A DNA stretch of 57,770 bases from an uncultured Opitutia bacterium (GTDB taxonomy: Bacteria; Verrucomicrobiota; Verrucomicrobiia; Opitutales; Opitutaceae), in assembly GCA_903825285.1 (NCBI GenBank), contig CAIJZY010000021.1, positions 1 to 57,770 on the forward strand. Direction: 5' to 3'. How positions within the stretch are numbered: position 1 is the first letter of the stretch; every line of letters starts with the position of its first letter. Position numbers and translations under genes: made by a program. Below the pieces are notes generated by a model that saw nothing but the letters and a program-made list of their open reading frames with translations, was not told the origin of the DNA and ran no database searches. Shown one piece after another: positions 26,310 through 34,639 of the stretch.

Positions 26310-27725
26310 ATGGAAAAGATTAAACTCTCCTGCGCGAAATGCGGTTTTGTGATCGAGGAATACACGGCCGAGGAGCTGGCCACTGTTCCCCGGAAAGCGA
26401 AGCGCTACCAATACCTGAAGAACAAATCGAGCATCTGCCCGTCCTGCCTGGCGTCGGGGCGGCTTCAGGACGTTCGCGTAAACGAAGAAGGCGGGCCGGC
26501 GGTCGCCGCAGGGGCGGCCGCCCCGGCCAGTTCCACGGCTGCGCCGGTGGGGCACGAGGAACACGCGGAGTCGCCGACGCCGATGATGGATGCGATTTCA
26601 CAAGGGCGTTTTCCGAGCCATGCAACGGAACTGAAGAAGACCAAGTACCCGGTCCAGATGTACGAGCAGGCCCTGCAGCAGCGCCGGACGCAATGGGGCT
26701 ATGGCGGCTATGTTTCATTGCCCGGGGTTGCTTCCGGGGTGCTCGTCCGGGCGTCGGCCCGGCCGGAGATCACCAAGGGTTCGAATTTTGTGCGGATCAT
26801 GGACCCGTGCGGAAACTTTTTCAGCACCGCCTCCATGCGGGGGCTATGCGATATTGCGGACAAGTATGCTTACGGACTGCTGCACCTGCTCAGTACCGGG
26901 GGAGACTTGGAGCTGCTCGGCATCCCGACCGAGAACCTGAAGCCGGCGGTCGAGGAAATCACGAGCCTCGGTTTTGACATTGGGTCGACCGGCGACGACT
27001 ATCGGACGAGCGAGGAGTGCATCGGGCCGGCCAAGTGCGACCTGACGCTCTACGATACGCTGGGACTGCGGGCCGCCTGGTACAAACGCTTCCTGGACGA
27101 CGTCCAGTACCCGCGCTTCCCGCACAAGATCAAATGCAAGTTTGCCGGCTGCCCGAACGACTGCGTGCGCGGTTGCCAGAAGGCGGACATCTTTCTCTGT
27201 GGCGTCTACCGGGATGCGCCCAAGGTCGACCAGCAGAAGGTCGCGAAATGGGTCGAGGCCGGCGGCGACATCACGACGGTGTGCTCGCGCTGCCCGGGCC
27301 AGGCCATGCAATGGGAGGCCGGGAAGGGGCTGCGCGTTGATGAGGACAGCTGCATGCATTGCATGTACTGCAGCAACAAGGTCCCGGGCGTCAGACCCGG
27401 TGGCGACCGCGGCGTGGCCGTCCTCGTCGGCGGGAAACTGCGCGGCAAGTTCGGCCCGATGCTTTCGCGCGTGCTGGTTCCCTTCATCAAGGCGGAGGGC
27501 CCGGATTACAAAGAGGTCTTCGACTGCATCGAGAAATTCACCGAGGTGTACGACGCGAATGCCCGCAAGAAGGAGCGCGTGGGGGACTTCATCCTGCGCA
27601 TCGGCATCGATGAATTCTACAAGCTGGCGGGAGTCGAACCTTCGCCCCAGCTGCTGAAGCAACCGCGCACCAATTTCTTCTGCCATTGGGAGCCCGCGGA
27701 AGTGAAGGACGAGCGCAGGCACTGA
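26310..27725 (+). CDS. dsrA: Dissimilatory sulfite reductase alpha subunit
   Basis: The 471-residue protein is DsrA. The siroheme-[4Fe-4S] cysteines are C237 and C243 (CIGPAKC) plus C281 and C285 (CPNDC); the ferredoxin domain uses C328, C348, C351 and C354. It pairs with DsrB to reduce sulfite, delivering sulfur to DsrC as a trisulfide. An unusual N-terminal extension of about 90 residues contains two CxxC pairs (C8/C11 and C43/C46), resembling a zinc ribbon or rubredoxin-like knuckle. An Ala/Pro-rich linker (about 58-85) joins it to the reductase. Desulfovibrio DsrA has no such domain. Confidence 0.93.
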   Translation: MEKIKLSCAKCGFVIEEYTAEELATVPRKAKRYQYLKNKSSICPSCLASGRLQDVRVNEEGGPAVAAGAAAPASSTAAPVGHEEHAESPTPMMDAISQGRFPSHATELKKTKYPVQMYEQALQQRRTQWGYGGYVSLPGVASGVLVRASARPEITKGSNFVRIMDPCGNFFSTASMRGLCDIADKYAYGLLHLLSTGGDLELLGIPTENLKPAVEEITSLGFDIGSTGDDYRTSEECIGPAKCDLTLYDTLGLRAAWYKRFLDDVQYPRFPHKIKCKFAGCPNDCVRGCQKADIFLCGVYRDAPKVDQQKVAKWVEAGGDITTVCSRCPGQAMQWEAGKGLRVDEDSCMHCMYCSNKVPGVRPGGDRGVAVLVGGKLRGKFGPMLSRVLVPFIKAEGPDYKEVFDCIEKFTEVYDANARKKERVGDFILRIGIDEFYKLAGVEPSPQLLKQPRTNFFCHWEPAEVKDERRH

Positions 27726-27753
27726 ACAACCCATCCCACGAAAGGACCATCCC

Positions 27754-28812
27754 ATGCCAGGAATCGGAATTCCCTCCCTCGAAGCGAGCCTCCCGCCCAT
27801 CGTGAAGCGGAACTATGGCAAATGGACCTCGCACGAGCACATCCGCCCCGGCGTCATCAAGCATGACGCCGAATCGGGCGAGGCGTGTTACACGGTGCGG
27901 GCGGCCATGCCGCCCAACGCGCGCGTCAGCACCCCGACCATGCGGCTGCTGTGCGACCTGGCCGATGATTTTTCCGAAGGCTTTTTCCGCGTCACACAGC
28001 GCAATTCGATCGAGTTCGTCGGCGTCCCGGTCGGGCGCATCGAGGAGCTGATCGCCAGCCTGGCCGGTCATGGCTTCCCGGTCGGTGGCACCAACCGGTC
28101 GCTGCACAACATGACGTGCTGCACGGGCTATATGCACTGCCATCTGGCCGCGACCGATCCGGCGGCCATCGTCAAGGCGGTCTCGGAAATGCTGAGCAAG
28201 GAGTATGAAACCGACTGCCTCCCGGCCAAGTTGAAGATCTCGGGTTCCGGCTGCATCAACAACTGCGGCGAAGGCTCCTGCGCCGACATCGGCATCGTCG
28301 GCGTGCACCGCGACCTTCCGCCGATCAACGCGGAGAAGCTCAAGGGCTGCGAGCTACCGCTGGTCATCTCGGTCTGTCCCGTCGGCGCGATCCGGCCCAA
28401 GGGCCCAGGCATGGTCGAGATCGACCCCAAAAAGTGCATCCATTGCCCCGCTTGCTCGGTGGCTTGCGCGGCCTTCGCTCCGATCGGCAGCGCCAACGGC
28501 GACGGCGTGGCGATTGTGGTTGGCGGCAAATCCGGCAATACCGGTGACGGTCCGGCCCTCGCCAAGATGGTCGTGCCCTATCTCCCCAACAATCCCCCGT
28601 ACTGGCCCGAGGTGACAGAGACCGTGCGGAAGATCGTGGATGCCTGGGTGGCGAACGCCCACCGCGACGAGCGGGTGGGCGAATGGATCAACCGCATCGG
28701 ATGGGAGAAATTTTTCCGCCGCACCGGGCTGCCGATGTCGTTCAAGCTGGTCGACGGCTATGACGCCCGGTCGCTCGAGTATGCCCGCACCAACGTGCGG
28801 TTCCGCTGGTAG
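27754..28812 (+). CDS. dsrB: Dissimilatory sulfite reductase beta subunit
   Basis: The 352-residue protein is DsrB. It has TGYMHC and GSGCINNCG supplying the siroheme-cluster ligands of the catalytic site. A ferredoxin domain follows (VCPVGAI, then CIHCPACSVAC), and the C-terminal ERVGEWINRIGWEKFF segment is shared with other DsrB. GAAAGGA lies about 8 bases before the ATG, a strong ribosome-binding site. It follows dsrA by 28 bases. Together they form the alpha2beta2 sulfite reductase of the cytoplasm. Assigning the direction as reductive depends on the SuyAB context, because no accessory marker gene settles it. Confidence 0.95.
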   Translation: MPGIGIPSLEASLPPIVKRNYGKWTSHEHIRPGVIKHDAESGEACYTVRAAMPPNARVSTPTMRLLCDLADDFSEGFFRVTQRNSIEFVGVPVGRIEELIASLAGHGFPVGGTNRSLHNMTCCTGYMHCHLAATDPAAIVKAVSEMLSKEYETDCLPAKLKISGSGCINNCGEGSCADIGIVGVHRDLPPINAEKLKGCELPLVISVCPVGAIRPKGPGMVEIDPKKCIHCPACSVACAAFAPIGSANGDGVAIVVGGKSGNTGDGPALAKMVVPYLPNNPPYWPEVTETVRKIVDAWVANAHRDERVGEWINRIGWEKFFRRTGLPMSFKLVDGYDARSLEYARTNVRFRW

Positions 28813-28866
28813 CCACGACTCCCGCCCCGCGACACGCCCAACTTCAACCCAGATCCATCCATCACC

Positions 28867-29184
28867 ATGCCGACCATCACGCTAGGCAATGAACTCTTCG
28901 AGGTAGACGAGGACGGCTTCATCCAAGATCCCAGCCGCTGGAGCGAAGCCGTCGCGACCGGCCTCGCCAGCGAGGAGGGCATCAGCGAACTGACCGAGGA
29001 TCACTGGAAAGTGATCCGCTTCCTGCACGACTATTACTCGCAGTTTGGCAGCGCGCCGATGGTCCGAAAGCTTTGCAGGGAGACGGGTTTCGACCTGAAG
29101 ACGATCTACCGGCTGTTTCCGACCGGCCCGGCCAAAGGCGCATGCAAGCTGGCCGGACTCCCCAAACCGACGGGCTGCGTATGA
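28867..29184 (+). CDS. dsrC: DsrC sulfur carrier protein
   Basis: The 105-residue protein ends in the flexible DsrC arm with both redox cysteines, C93 and C104, and the terminal GCV. Spacing and numbering equal those of Desulfovibrio vulgaris DsrC. TusE-type relatives have only the last cysteine, so this is a true DsrC. It accepts sulfur from DsrAB as a trisulfide that the DsrMKJOP complex reduces, releasing sulfide. It sits directly after dsrB, whereas in many sulfate reducers dsrC is elsewhere in the genome. About 105 bases without a gene follow. Confidence 0.95.
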   Translation: MPTITLGNELFEVDEDGFIQDPSRWSEAVATGLASEEGISELTEDHWKVIRFLHDYYSQFGSAPMVRKLCRETGFDLKTIYRLFPTGPAKGACKLAGLPKPTGCV

Positions 29185-29289
29185 CGCCCGGGATCGCGCT
29201 TCTCCTTTGTCGCGGGGGCGGAGGCGGTGGCGCCGCCATTTCCTTGAGCGGTCGTCGCCTCGCAACCCATAGAAAAATCCAGACTCCCC

Positions 29290-29475
29290 ATGTACATCAT
29301 CACGATCGATGAGGCCAAGTGCACGAACTGCACCGAATGCGTGAAGATCTGCCCTTCCGAGGTGTACAAGCTCGAGAACGGGAAGGTCGTCGTCGGCAGC
29401 AGCGACGATTGCAGCAAGTGCGAGAGCTGCCTGTCGGTGTGCGCGCCCATGGCAATTACCGTCGTTGAAATGTAG
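29290..29475 (+). CDS. 2[4Fe-4S] ferredoxin
   Basis: The 61-residue protein has two cluster motifs, C11/C14/C17/C21 and C41/C44/C47/C51. The second is CxxCxxCxxxC followed by Ala instead of Pro. It lies between dsrC and dsrM, 17 bases before dsrM. Its likely role is passing electrons to DsrAB or between DsrAB and the membrane complex; ferredoxin genes are found in several dsr clusters. The true partner is not visible. Confidence 0.88.
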   Translation: MYIITIDEAKCTNCTECVKICPSEVYKLENGKVVVGSSDDCSKCESCLSVCAPMAITVVEM

Positions 29476-29492
29476 CCGCCGGTGATTACCCC

Positions 29493-30581
29493 ATGCCTGA
29501 GATTAAGCCACCGGCGCTGGGTCAGGACTCACCGGTTTCATCCTCGGCTGGGAGGGGCGGAGGCGCAAAGGCCATGTTGCCGCTGGTGGCGGTCGCGGCC
29601 CTGGCCTTGATGGCGTGGACCGGTGCTGGGTGGCCCCGGCTGGAGCCGTTTTATGGCGTGATTCTCCCCTACGGCGCCCTGCTGGCGTTCCTGGTAGGCA
29701 TGTCCTGGCGCGTGCTCTCTTGGACGAGGTCGCCGGTTCCCTTCAACATCACGACCACCTGCGGGCAGCAGTATTCCCTCCCGTGGATCCGTTCCAGCCG
29801 CCTCGAAAATCCACATACCCGTTGGGGCGCGGCCGGGCGGGTCGTGCTTGAGATGCTACTGTTCCGCAGCCTGCTGCGCAATGTGCAGCATGAATGGGTC
29901 GAAAGCGGACGCGAGGGGGCCGCGCCCAAGCTGGTTTTCAAATCCAGCCCGGGCCTGTGGCTGGCGGCGCTGGTTTTCCATTATTCCATGCTGCTGGTCT
30001 TGCTGCACCACGCCCGTTTTTTCCTTGAGCCGGTGCTGGGCTGGGTGCGGGGTCTCGATCGGCTGGATGCGTTTTTCCAACTCGGTTCGGCGGCGTGCTA
30101 CGTCAGCGGCCTCACGCTGATCCTGGCCCTGCTCTACCTGTTGGCGCGCCGCTGGTGGCTGCCATGGCTGCGCTACCTATCCCTGCCGGCGGACTATTTT
30201 CCCCTCTATCTCCTGCTCGGGGTCGCCTTGACAGGCGGCATGATGCACTACTCGACGCGGGCCAATGTTCCAGCGGCCAAGGATTTTTGCCTGGGCCTGG
30301 CCCGGCTGCGTCCCGCTGGCTTGTCAGGCCTCGGGCCGCTCTTCCACGTTCATCTGACGCTGGCCTGCCTACTGTTGGCCTATGTGCCCTTCAGCAAACT
30401 GGCGCACATGGTGAGCCTGCCGCTCAGCCCGACCCGCAACCTGCCCGGCGCCGGCCGGATGACTCGCCACGTGAATCCGTGGAATGCGCCCGTCAAGACA
30501 CATTCCTACGCGGACTATGAGAACGAATACCGCGACAAGATGCGGGCGGCGGGCATACCGTTGGAAAAGGAGGCCCCATGA
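29493..30581 (+). CDS. dsrM: DsrM membrane cytochrome b subunit
   Basis: The 362-residue protein has an NarI-like fold with about six membrane segments and histidines for b-type heme (HYSMLLVLLHHARFF, HYSTRANV and FHVHLTLACLLLAY). It is the quinone-interacting subunit of the DsrMKJOP complex in the inner membrane. The Gly/Ser/Pro-rich first 25 residues look like a soluble lead. The stop overlaps the start of dsrK by ATGA, so the pair is translationally coupled. Confidence 0.88.
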   Translation: MPEIKPPALGQDSPVSSSAGRGGGAKAMLPLVAVAALALMAWTGAGWPRLEPFYGVILPYGALLAFLVGMSWRVLSWTRSPVPFNITTTCGQQYSLPWIRSSRLENPHTRWGAAGRVVLEMLLFRSLLRNVQHEWVESGREGAAPKLVFKSSPGLWLAALVFHYSMLLVLLHHARFFLEPVLGWVRGLDRLDAFFQLGSAACYVSGLTLILALLYLLARRWWLPWLRYLSLPADYFPLYLLLGVALTGGMMHYSTRANVPAAKDFCLGLARLRPAGLSGLGPLFHVHLTLACLLLAYVPFSKLAHMVSLPLSPTRNLPGAGRMTRHVNPWNAPVKTHSYADYENEYRDKMRAAGIPLEKEAP

Positions 30582-32182
30582 GCGAGGAGGGCAAGCCCGC
30601 GAGGCCCGCCAGGGTGCCGTTCGCTCCCAGTTCGCGCGACTGGCTGGAGCCGACCACGAAATTTGCGGCCGGCCGGTGGAGCTACAGCGCCAAGCCGAAG
30701 TCACTCCGCACCCTGGGGTTTCCCAACCCCCGCGACTGGTCGCCGGACCAGGCGGACTGGAAGCTGCCCGATAACTGGAAGGAAATCATCCTGCAGGGCT
30801 TGCGGGAGCGGATGGACCGATTCCGGTCGCTCAGGCTTTTCATGGATTGCTGCGTGCGCTGCGGGGCCTGCGCCGACAAGTGCCACTACTTCATCGGCAC
30901 GGGCGATCCCAAGAACATGCCGGTCCTGCGTGCCGAGCTGCTGCGCTCGGTGTATCGCGGGGAGATGACGCTGGCGGGCCGCCTGCTCGGGCGGCTGGCC
31001 GGCGGCCGGCGGCTGACCCCCGAGGTGCTCAAGGAATGGTTTTATTACTTTTACCAATGCACGGAATGCCGGCGATGCTCGGTCTTCTGCCCGTTCGGCA
31101 TTGACCAGGCCGAAATCACGATGCTCGGCCGGGAGCTGCTGAATCTGCTGGGCCTGAACATCAACTGGGTGATGGACCCGGCGGCCAAGTGCTTTACCAC
31201 CGGCAATCATCTCGGGATCACCCCGCACGCCCTCAAGGATAACCTGGAATTCATCGTCGACACGATTGAGGAGGTCACCGGCGTGCGGGTGGACCCGCCG
31301 ATCAACCGGAAAGGGGCCGACGTGCTGTTTGTGGCCCCCTCGGGCGACCTGTTGGCTGAGCCCGGGATTTTCACGCTCATGGGCTACCTGCTGGTGCTCC
31401 ACCAGAGCGGACTCAATTATACTTGGAGCAGCTACGCCTCGGAGGGAGGGAATTTTGGGATGTTCGCGTCGCATGAGCTCATGAAAGGCCTCAACGCCAA
31501 AATCTACGGCGAGGCGCGCCGGCTGGGCGTCAAGTGGATCCTCGGCGGCGAATGCGGTCACATGTGGCGCGTGGCGCACCAGTACATGGAGACGATGAAC
31601 GGTCCGGCGGATTTTTTGCAGGAGCCGATTTCGCCGATCACCGGCACGCATTTTCGGAACGCCCGGACCACGCGCATGGTGCACATCGCCGAATTCACCG
31701 CGGACCTCATCCAGCAGGGGAAACTCAAGCTGGCTCCAGAGCGCAACGATCGTTACCGCGTCACGTTCCATGACTCGTGCAACCCCGCCCGATCCATGGG
31801 GCTGCTGGAGGAGCCGCGGTATATCCTTCGCCAGACCTGCCGGCATTTCCACGAGATGCCGGCGGAGACGATCCGGGAGAAGACCTTCTGCTGCGGCTGC
31901 GGGGCAGGACTCGGCAGTGAGGAATGCATGGATCTGCGCATGCGCGGCGGTATTCCCCGGGCGGAGGCGGTACGCAGCGTGCGGGAGAAATACGGCGTCA
32001 ATCTGCTCTCCTGCATTTGCGCCATCGACCGGGCGGTCCTGCCGACGTTGATGGATCATTGGCTGCCGGGCGTCGGCGTCGCGGGGCTGCACGAGCTGGT
32101 CGGGAATGCGCTCGTGCTCGATGGCGAGAAGGAACGCACCACCAATCTGCGCGGCGAGCCGCTGCACGAAGGCGAGGCGTGA
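30578..32182 (+). CDS. dsrK: DsrK, heterodisulfide-reductase-like iron-sulfur subunit
   Basis: The 534-residue protein has two [4Fe-4S] motifs, C92/C95/C98/C102 and C161/C164/C167/C171. CCG-type segments follow, HDSCNPARS and TFCCGCGAGLG, which hold the special cluster that reduces disulfides and trisulfides. It is the catalytic subunit of DsrMKJOP acting on DsrC in the cytoplasm. It is coupled to dsrM by overlap and followed one base later by dsrJ. Confidence 0.93.
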   Translation: MSEEGKPARPARVPFAPSSRDWLEPTTKFAAGRWSYSAKPKSLRTLGFPNPRDWSPDQADWKLPDNWKEIILQGLRERMDRFRSLRLFMDCCVRCGACADKCHYFIGTGDPKNMPVLRAELLRSVYRGEMTLAGRLLGRLAGGRRLTPEVLKEWFYYFYQCTECRRCSVFCPFGIDQAEITMLGRELLNLLGLNINWVMDPAAKCFTTGNHLGITPHALKDNLEFIVDTIEEVTGVRVDPPINRKGADVLFVAPSGDLLAEPGIFTLMGYLLVLHQSGLNYTWSSYASEGGNFGMFASHELMKGLNAKIYGEARRLGVKWILGGECGHMWRVAHQYMETMNGPADFLQEPISPITGTHFRNARTTRMVHIAEFTADLIQQGKLKLAPERNDRYRVTFHDSCNPARSMGLLEEPRYILRQTCRHFHEMPAETIREKTFCCGCGAGLGSEECMDLRMRGGIPRAEAVRSVREKYGVNLLSCICAIDRAVLPTLMDHWLPGVGVAGLHELVGNALVLDGEKERTTNLRGEPLHEGEA

Positions 32183-32183
32183 G

Positions 32184-32681
32184 ATGAACCTCTATCACGG
32201 CCAATACATCTTGCCCGGGTTCGCCCTCTTCCTCGTGGTGGCGACGCTGCCAATCTGGCTCGGCGCGGGTGGCCACCGTTCGGATTTTCATAGCCCACCC
32301 AATCGTGGGGGCGAGCGGTGCATCGAACCGAAGGACTTCATGCGCGTCGAACACATGAGCATCCTCGTGCGCTGGCGTGATGACGTGGTCCGGGAAGGCA
32401 ACCGCGTCTATGTGGCGACGGATGGCCGACATTGGGAGAAAGGCTTGAACACCTGCGTGGCTTGTCACGGGCATGCGGATGCGCGCGGGAAGTCCACCAC
32501 GGCCGCGGCGGCCTGCAGCGAGTGCCACGGCTATGTCGACGCGGAGCTGGATTGCTGGAATTGCCACCATGAGGCGGCGGCTGGCGCCGCTGCACGGGCG
32601 CGTCCCCGGGTGTGGTCCGGGATTGCCACGTCGGCAACTCCGGGAGCGCTTGCGTCCTCGAGCAGAAGGGAGCCGCAATGA
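32184..32681 (+). CDS. dsrJ: DsrJ triheme cytochrome c
   Basis: The 165-residue protein has an N-terminal membrane anchor (ILPGFALFLVVATLPIWL) and three heme sites, CVACH (91-95), CSECH (111-115) and CWNCH (124-128). C46 in ERCIEP corresponds by number and context to the unusual distal heme-ligand cysteine of Allochromatium DsrJ. It faces the periplasm in the DsrMKJOP complex. The tail after the third heme (about 37 residues, Ala/Arg/Ser-rich) is longer than usual and may be a lengthened frame. The stop overlaps dsrO by ATGA. Confidence 0.88.
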   Translation: MNLYHGQYILPGFALFLVVATLPIWLGAGGHRSDFHSPPNRGGERCIEPKDFMRVEHMSILVRWRDDVVREGNRVYVATDGRHWEKGLNTCVACHGHADARGKSTTAAAACSECHGYVDAELDCWNCHHEAAAGAAARARPRVWSGIATSATPGALASSSRREPQ

Positions 32682-33463
32682 AATGTAGCCGGCGCACGAT
32701 GCTCAAGCTCACGCTGCTTGCCGCCGCGGGCATCGCGCGGCGGCAGCCGCTGTTGGCGGCGTTGGCGGCCGTCGTGCCATCGGAGGTGCTGAAGCCCGGC
32801 GCCGCACTCAAGGCTGGTCGGTGGGCCATGGTCATCGACCTGAGGAAGTGTCTGGAGTCGAAGGACTGCCGCGACGCCTGCGCTCGCGCCTGCCACATGG
32901 AGCACAATGTCCCGAACATCGCCAACCCGCAGCACGAGGTGAAATGGATTTGGCGGGAGCGGGGAGCGCATCTCTTTCCCGAGCAACTGGACGAGTTTTC
33001 CGGCGCGGCGCTGGCGGACCAGCCCATTCCGGCCCTCTGCAATCACTGCGCCAATCCGCCGTGCACGCGAGTGTGCCCGACGGGGGCCACTTTCAAGCGG
33101 ACGGATGGCATCGTCGTGATGGATCCGCACCGCTGCATCGGCTGCCGGTTCTGCATGGCGGCGTGCCCGTATGGCTCGCGCAGCTTCAACTGGGAGGACC
33201 CGAGGCCCTCCCTGAAAACGGTCAATCCCGAATATCCAACCCGCGGCAAAGGCGTGGTGGAAAAATGCTCCTTTTGCGACGAGCGGTTGGCCCAAGGCCG
33301 GTTGCCCGCCTGTGTGGAAGCCTGCCCCCGTGGCGCCATGGCGTTTGGTGACTTGCGGGACGAGCAATCGCCCGTCGTGAAGCTGCTGCGCGAAAACTAC
33401 AGCATCCGCCGCATGCCCGAACTCGGGACACAGCCGGCAGTTTACTACCTGGTATCAAAATGA
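32678..33463 (+). CDS. dsrO: DsrO periplasmic iron-sulfur subunit
   Basis: The 261-residue protein starts with a Tat-type signal (CSRRTMLKLTLLAAAG). Four [4Fe-4S] cysteine groups follow, with CNHCANPPCTRVCPTG, CIGCRFCMAACPYG and CSFCDERLAQG...CVEACPRGA easily seen. It is the exported electron-transfer subunit that docks to DsrP. AGAAGGGAG is a good ribosome-binding site, and overlap with dsrJ fixes this start. The stop overlaps dsrP. Confidence 0.92.
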   Translation: MKCSRRTMLKLTLLAAAGIARRQPLLAALAAVVPSEVLKPGAALKAGRWAMVIDLRKCLESKDCRDACARACHMEHNVPNIANPQHEVKWIWRERGAHLFPEQLDEFSGAALADQPIPALCNHCANPPCTRVCPTGATFKRTDGIVVMDPHRCIGCRFCMAACPYGSRSFNWEDPRPSLKTVNPEYPTRGKGVVEKCSFCDERLAQGRLPACVEACPRGAMAFGDLRDEQSPVVKLLRENYSIRRMPELGTQPAVYYLVSK

Positions 33464-34620
33464 TCGATCGCGCGCTCATCGGACGGGGACGTTACCAGCT
33501 TTGGCTGGCGGGCTGGTTGATTCCAGTCGGGGTCGGGCTGGCGTGTTACCTTTTCCAATCGGCCCATGGTTTGGGCATCACGGGAATGGGTCGCGACGTG
33601 ATCTGGGGGTTTTATGTGGCCCAATTTACCTTCCTGGTGGGCATCGCGGCCTCGGCGGTGATGGTCGTCGCGCCATTCTATCTCCACGACTGCCGGGAGT
33701 TCGCCCGCATCGTCATCCTGGGGGAGTTTCTGGCTGTCACGGCGGTGATCCTGTGTCTGCTGCATATCTTCGTCGATCTCGGCCAGCCGGCGCGCGTCTT
33801 GAACGTGCTGCTGCATCCCTCCCCGGGCTCCGTGATGTTTTGGGACATGATCGTGTTGACGGGGTACCTCGGGCTCAACCTGGTGATCGCCTGGACGACA
33901 CTTGACTGCGAGCGCAACGCCACCCGGCCGCCGGGATGGATCAAGCCGTTGATCTTTCTCTCCATCCCGTGGGCGGTCGCCATCCACACGGTCACGGCCT
34001 TTCTTTATTCCGGACTGCCCGGACGTCACCTGTGGCTCACCGCCGTGGTGGCCCCGCGGTTTCTCGCCACGGCGTTTTCGTCCGGTCCCGCCTTGCTCGT
34101 CCTCCTCTGCCTGCTGTTGAAAAAGGCCGCGGGATTCAACGCCGGCGACGAAGGCCTTCGCCGGCTCTCCCACACGATCGTCTACGCGATGATCGCGAAC
34201 CTGTTTTTCATTTTCGTCGAGTGCTTCACTGCGTTTTACAGCGGCGTGCCGAGTCACCGGCACGACCTGCAGTATCTTTTCTGGGGTCTCGATGGTCATG
34301 CCGTGATGGTCCCCTGGATGTGGCTGTCGTTGCTCATGGCGGTCGCTTCCATCCCGATCCTGTTGTGTTCCATCCGGCGCGGTAACCAGCGGCGACTGGC
34401 CCTGGCCTGCGGACTGGTGCTGATTTCCACATGGATCGACAAGGGGCTCGGATTTGTCGCGGGCGGACTTGCGATCTCCCCGATGGGAACGGTGACAAGC
34501 TACGCCCCGACCGTGCCGGAGCTGTTGATCAGCCTCGGCATCTACGCCGTCGGGGTGCTGCTCCTGACGCTGTTTTACAGGATTGTCCTGTCGGTTCGGG
34601 CGGAGACGGAGAGCTCGTGA
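33460..34620 (+). CDS. dsrP: DsrP, NrfD-like membrane subunit
   Basis: The 386-residue protein has about ten membrane helices of the NrfD/PsrC type, with an early WGFYVAQFTFLVGIAASAVMV helix region and a DLGQPARVLNVLLHPSPGSVMFWD loop typical of the family. It exchanges electrons between the quinone pool and DsrO/DsrJ in the inner membrane. The start overlaps dsrO by ATGA, completing a dsrMKJOP block in canonical order. Confidence 0.93.
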   Translation: MIDRALIGRGRYQLWLAGWLIPVGVGLACYLFQSAHGLGITGMGRDVIWGFYVAQFTFLVGIAASAVMVVAPFYLHDCREFARIVILGEFLAVTAVILCLLHIFVDLGQPARVLNVLLHPSPGSVMFWDMIVLTGYLGLNLVIAWTTLDCERNATRPPGWIKPLIFLSIPWAVAIHTVTAFLYSGLPGRHLWLTAVVAPRFLATAFSSGPALLVLLCLLLKKAAGFNAGDEGLRRLSHTIVYAMIANLFFIFVECFTAFYSGVPSHRHDLQYLFWGLDGHAVMVPWMWLSLLMAVASIPILLCSIRRGNQRRLALACGLVLISTWIDKGLGFVAGGLAISPMGTVTSYAPTVPELLISLGIYAVGVLLLTLFYRIVLSVRAETESS

Positions 34621-34639
34621 AACACCGCATGCTTCCCCC

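Noticed and set aside
25807-26564. Short antisense frames before and across the dsrA start
   Set aside because: The longest is the reverse of the conserved DsrA N-terminus, and none has recognisable content.
28867-29184. DsrC annotated as TusE
   Set aside because: Both C-terminal cysteines (C93 and C104) are present; TusE keeps only the last one.
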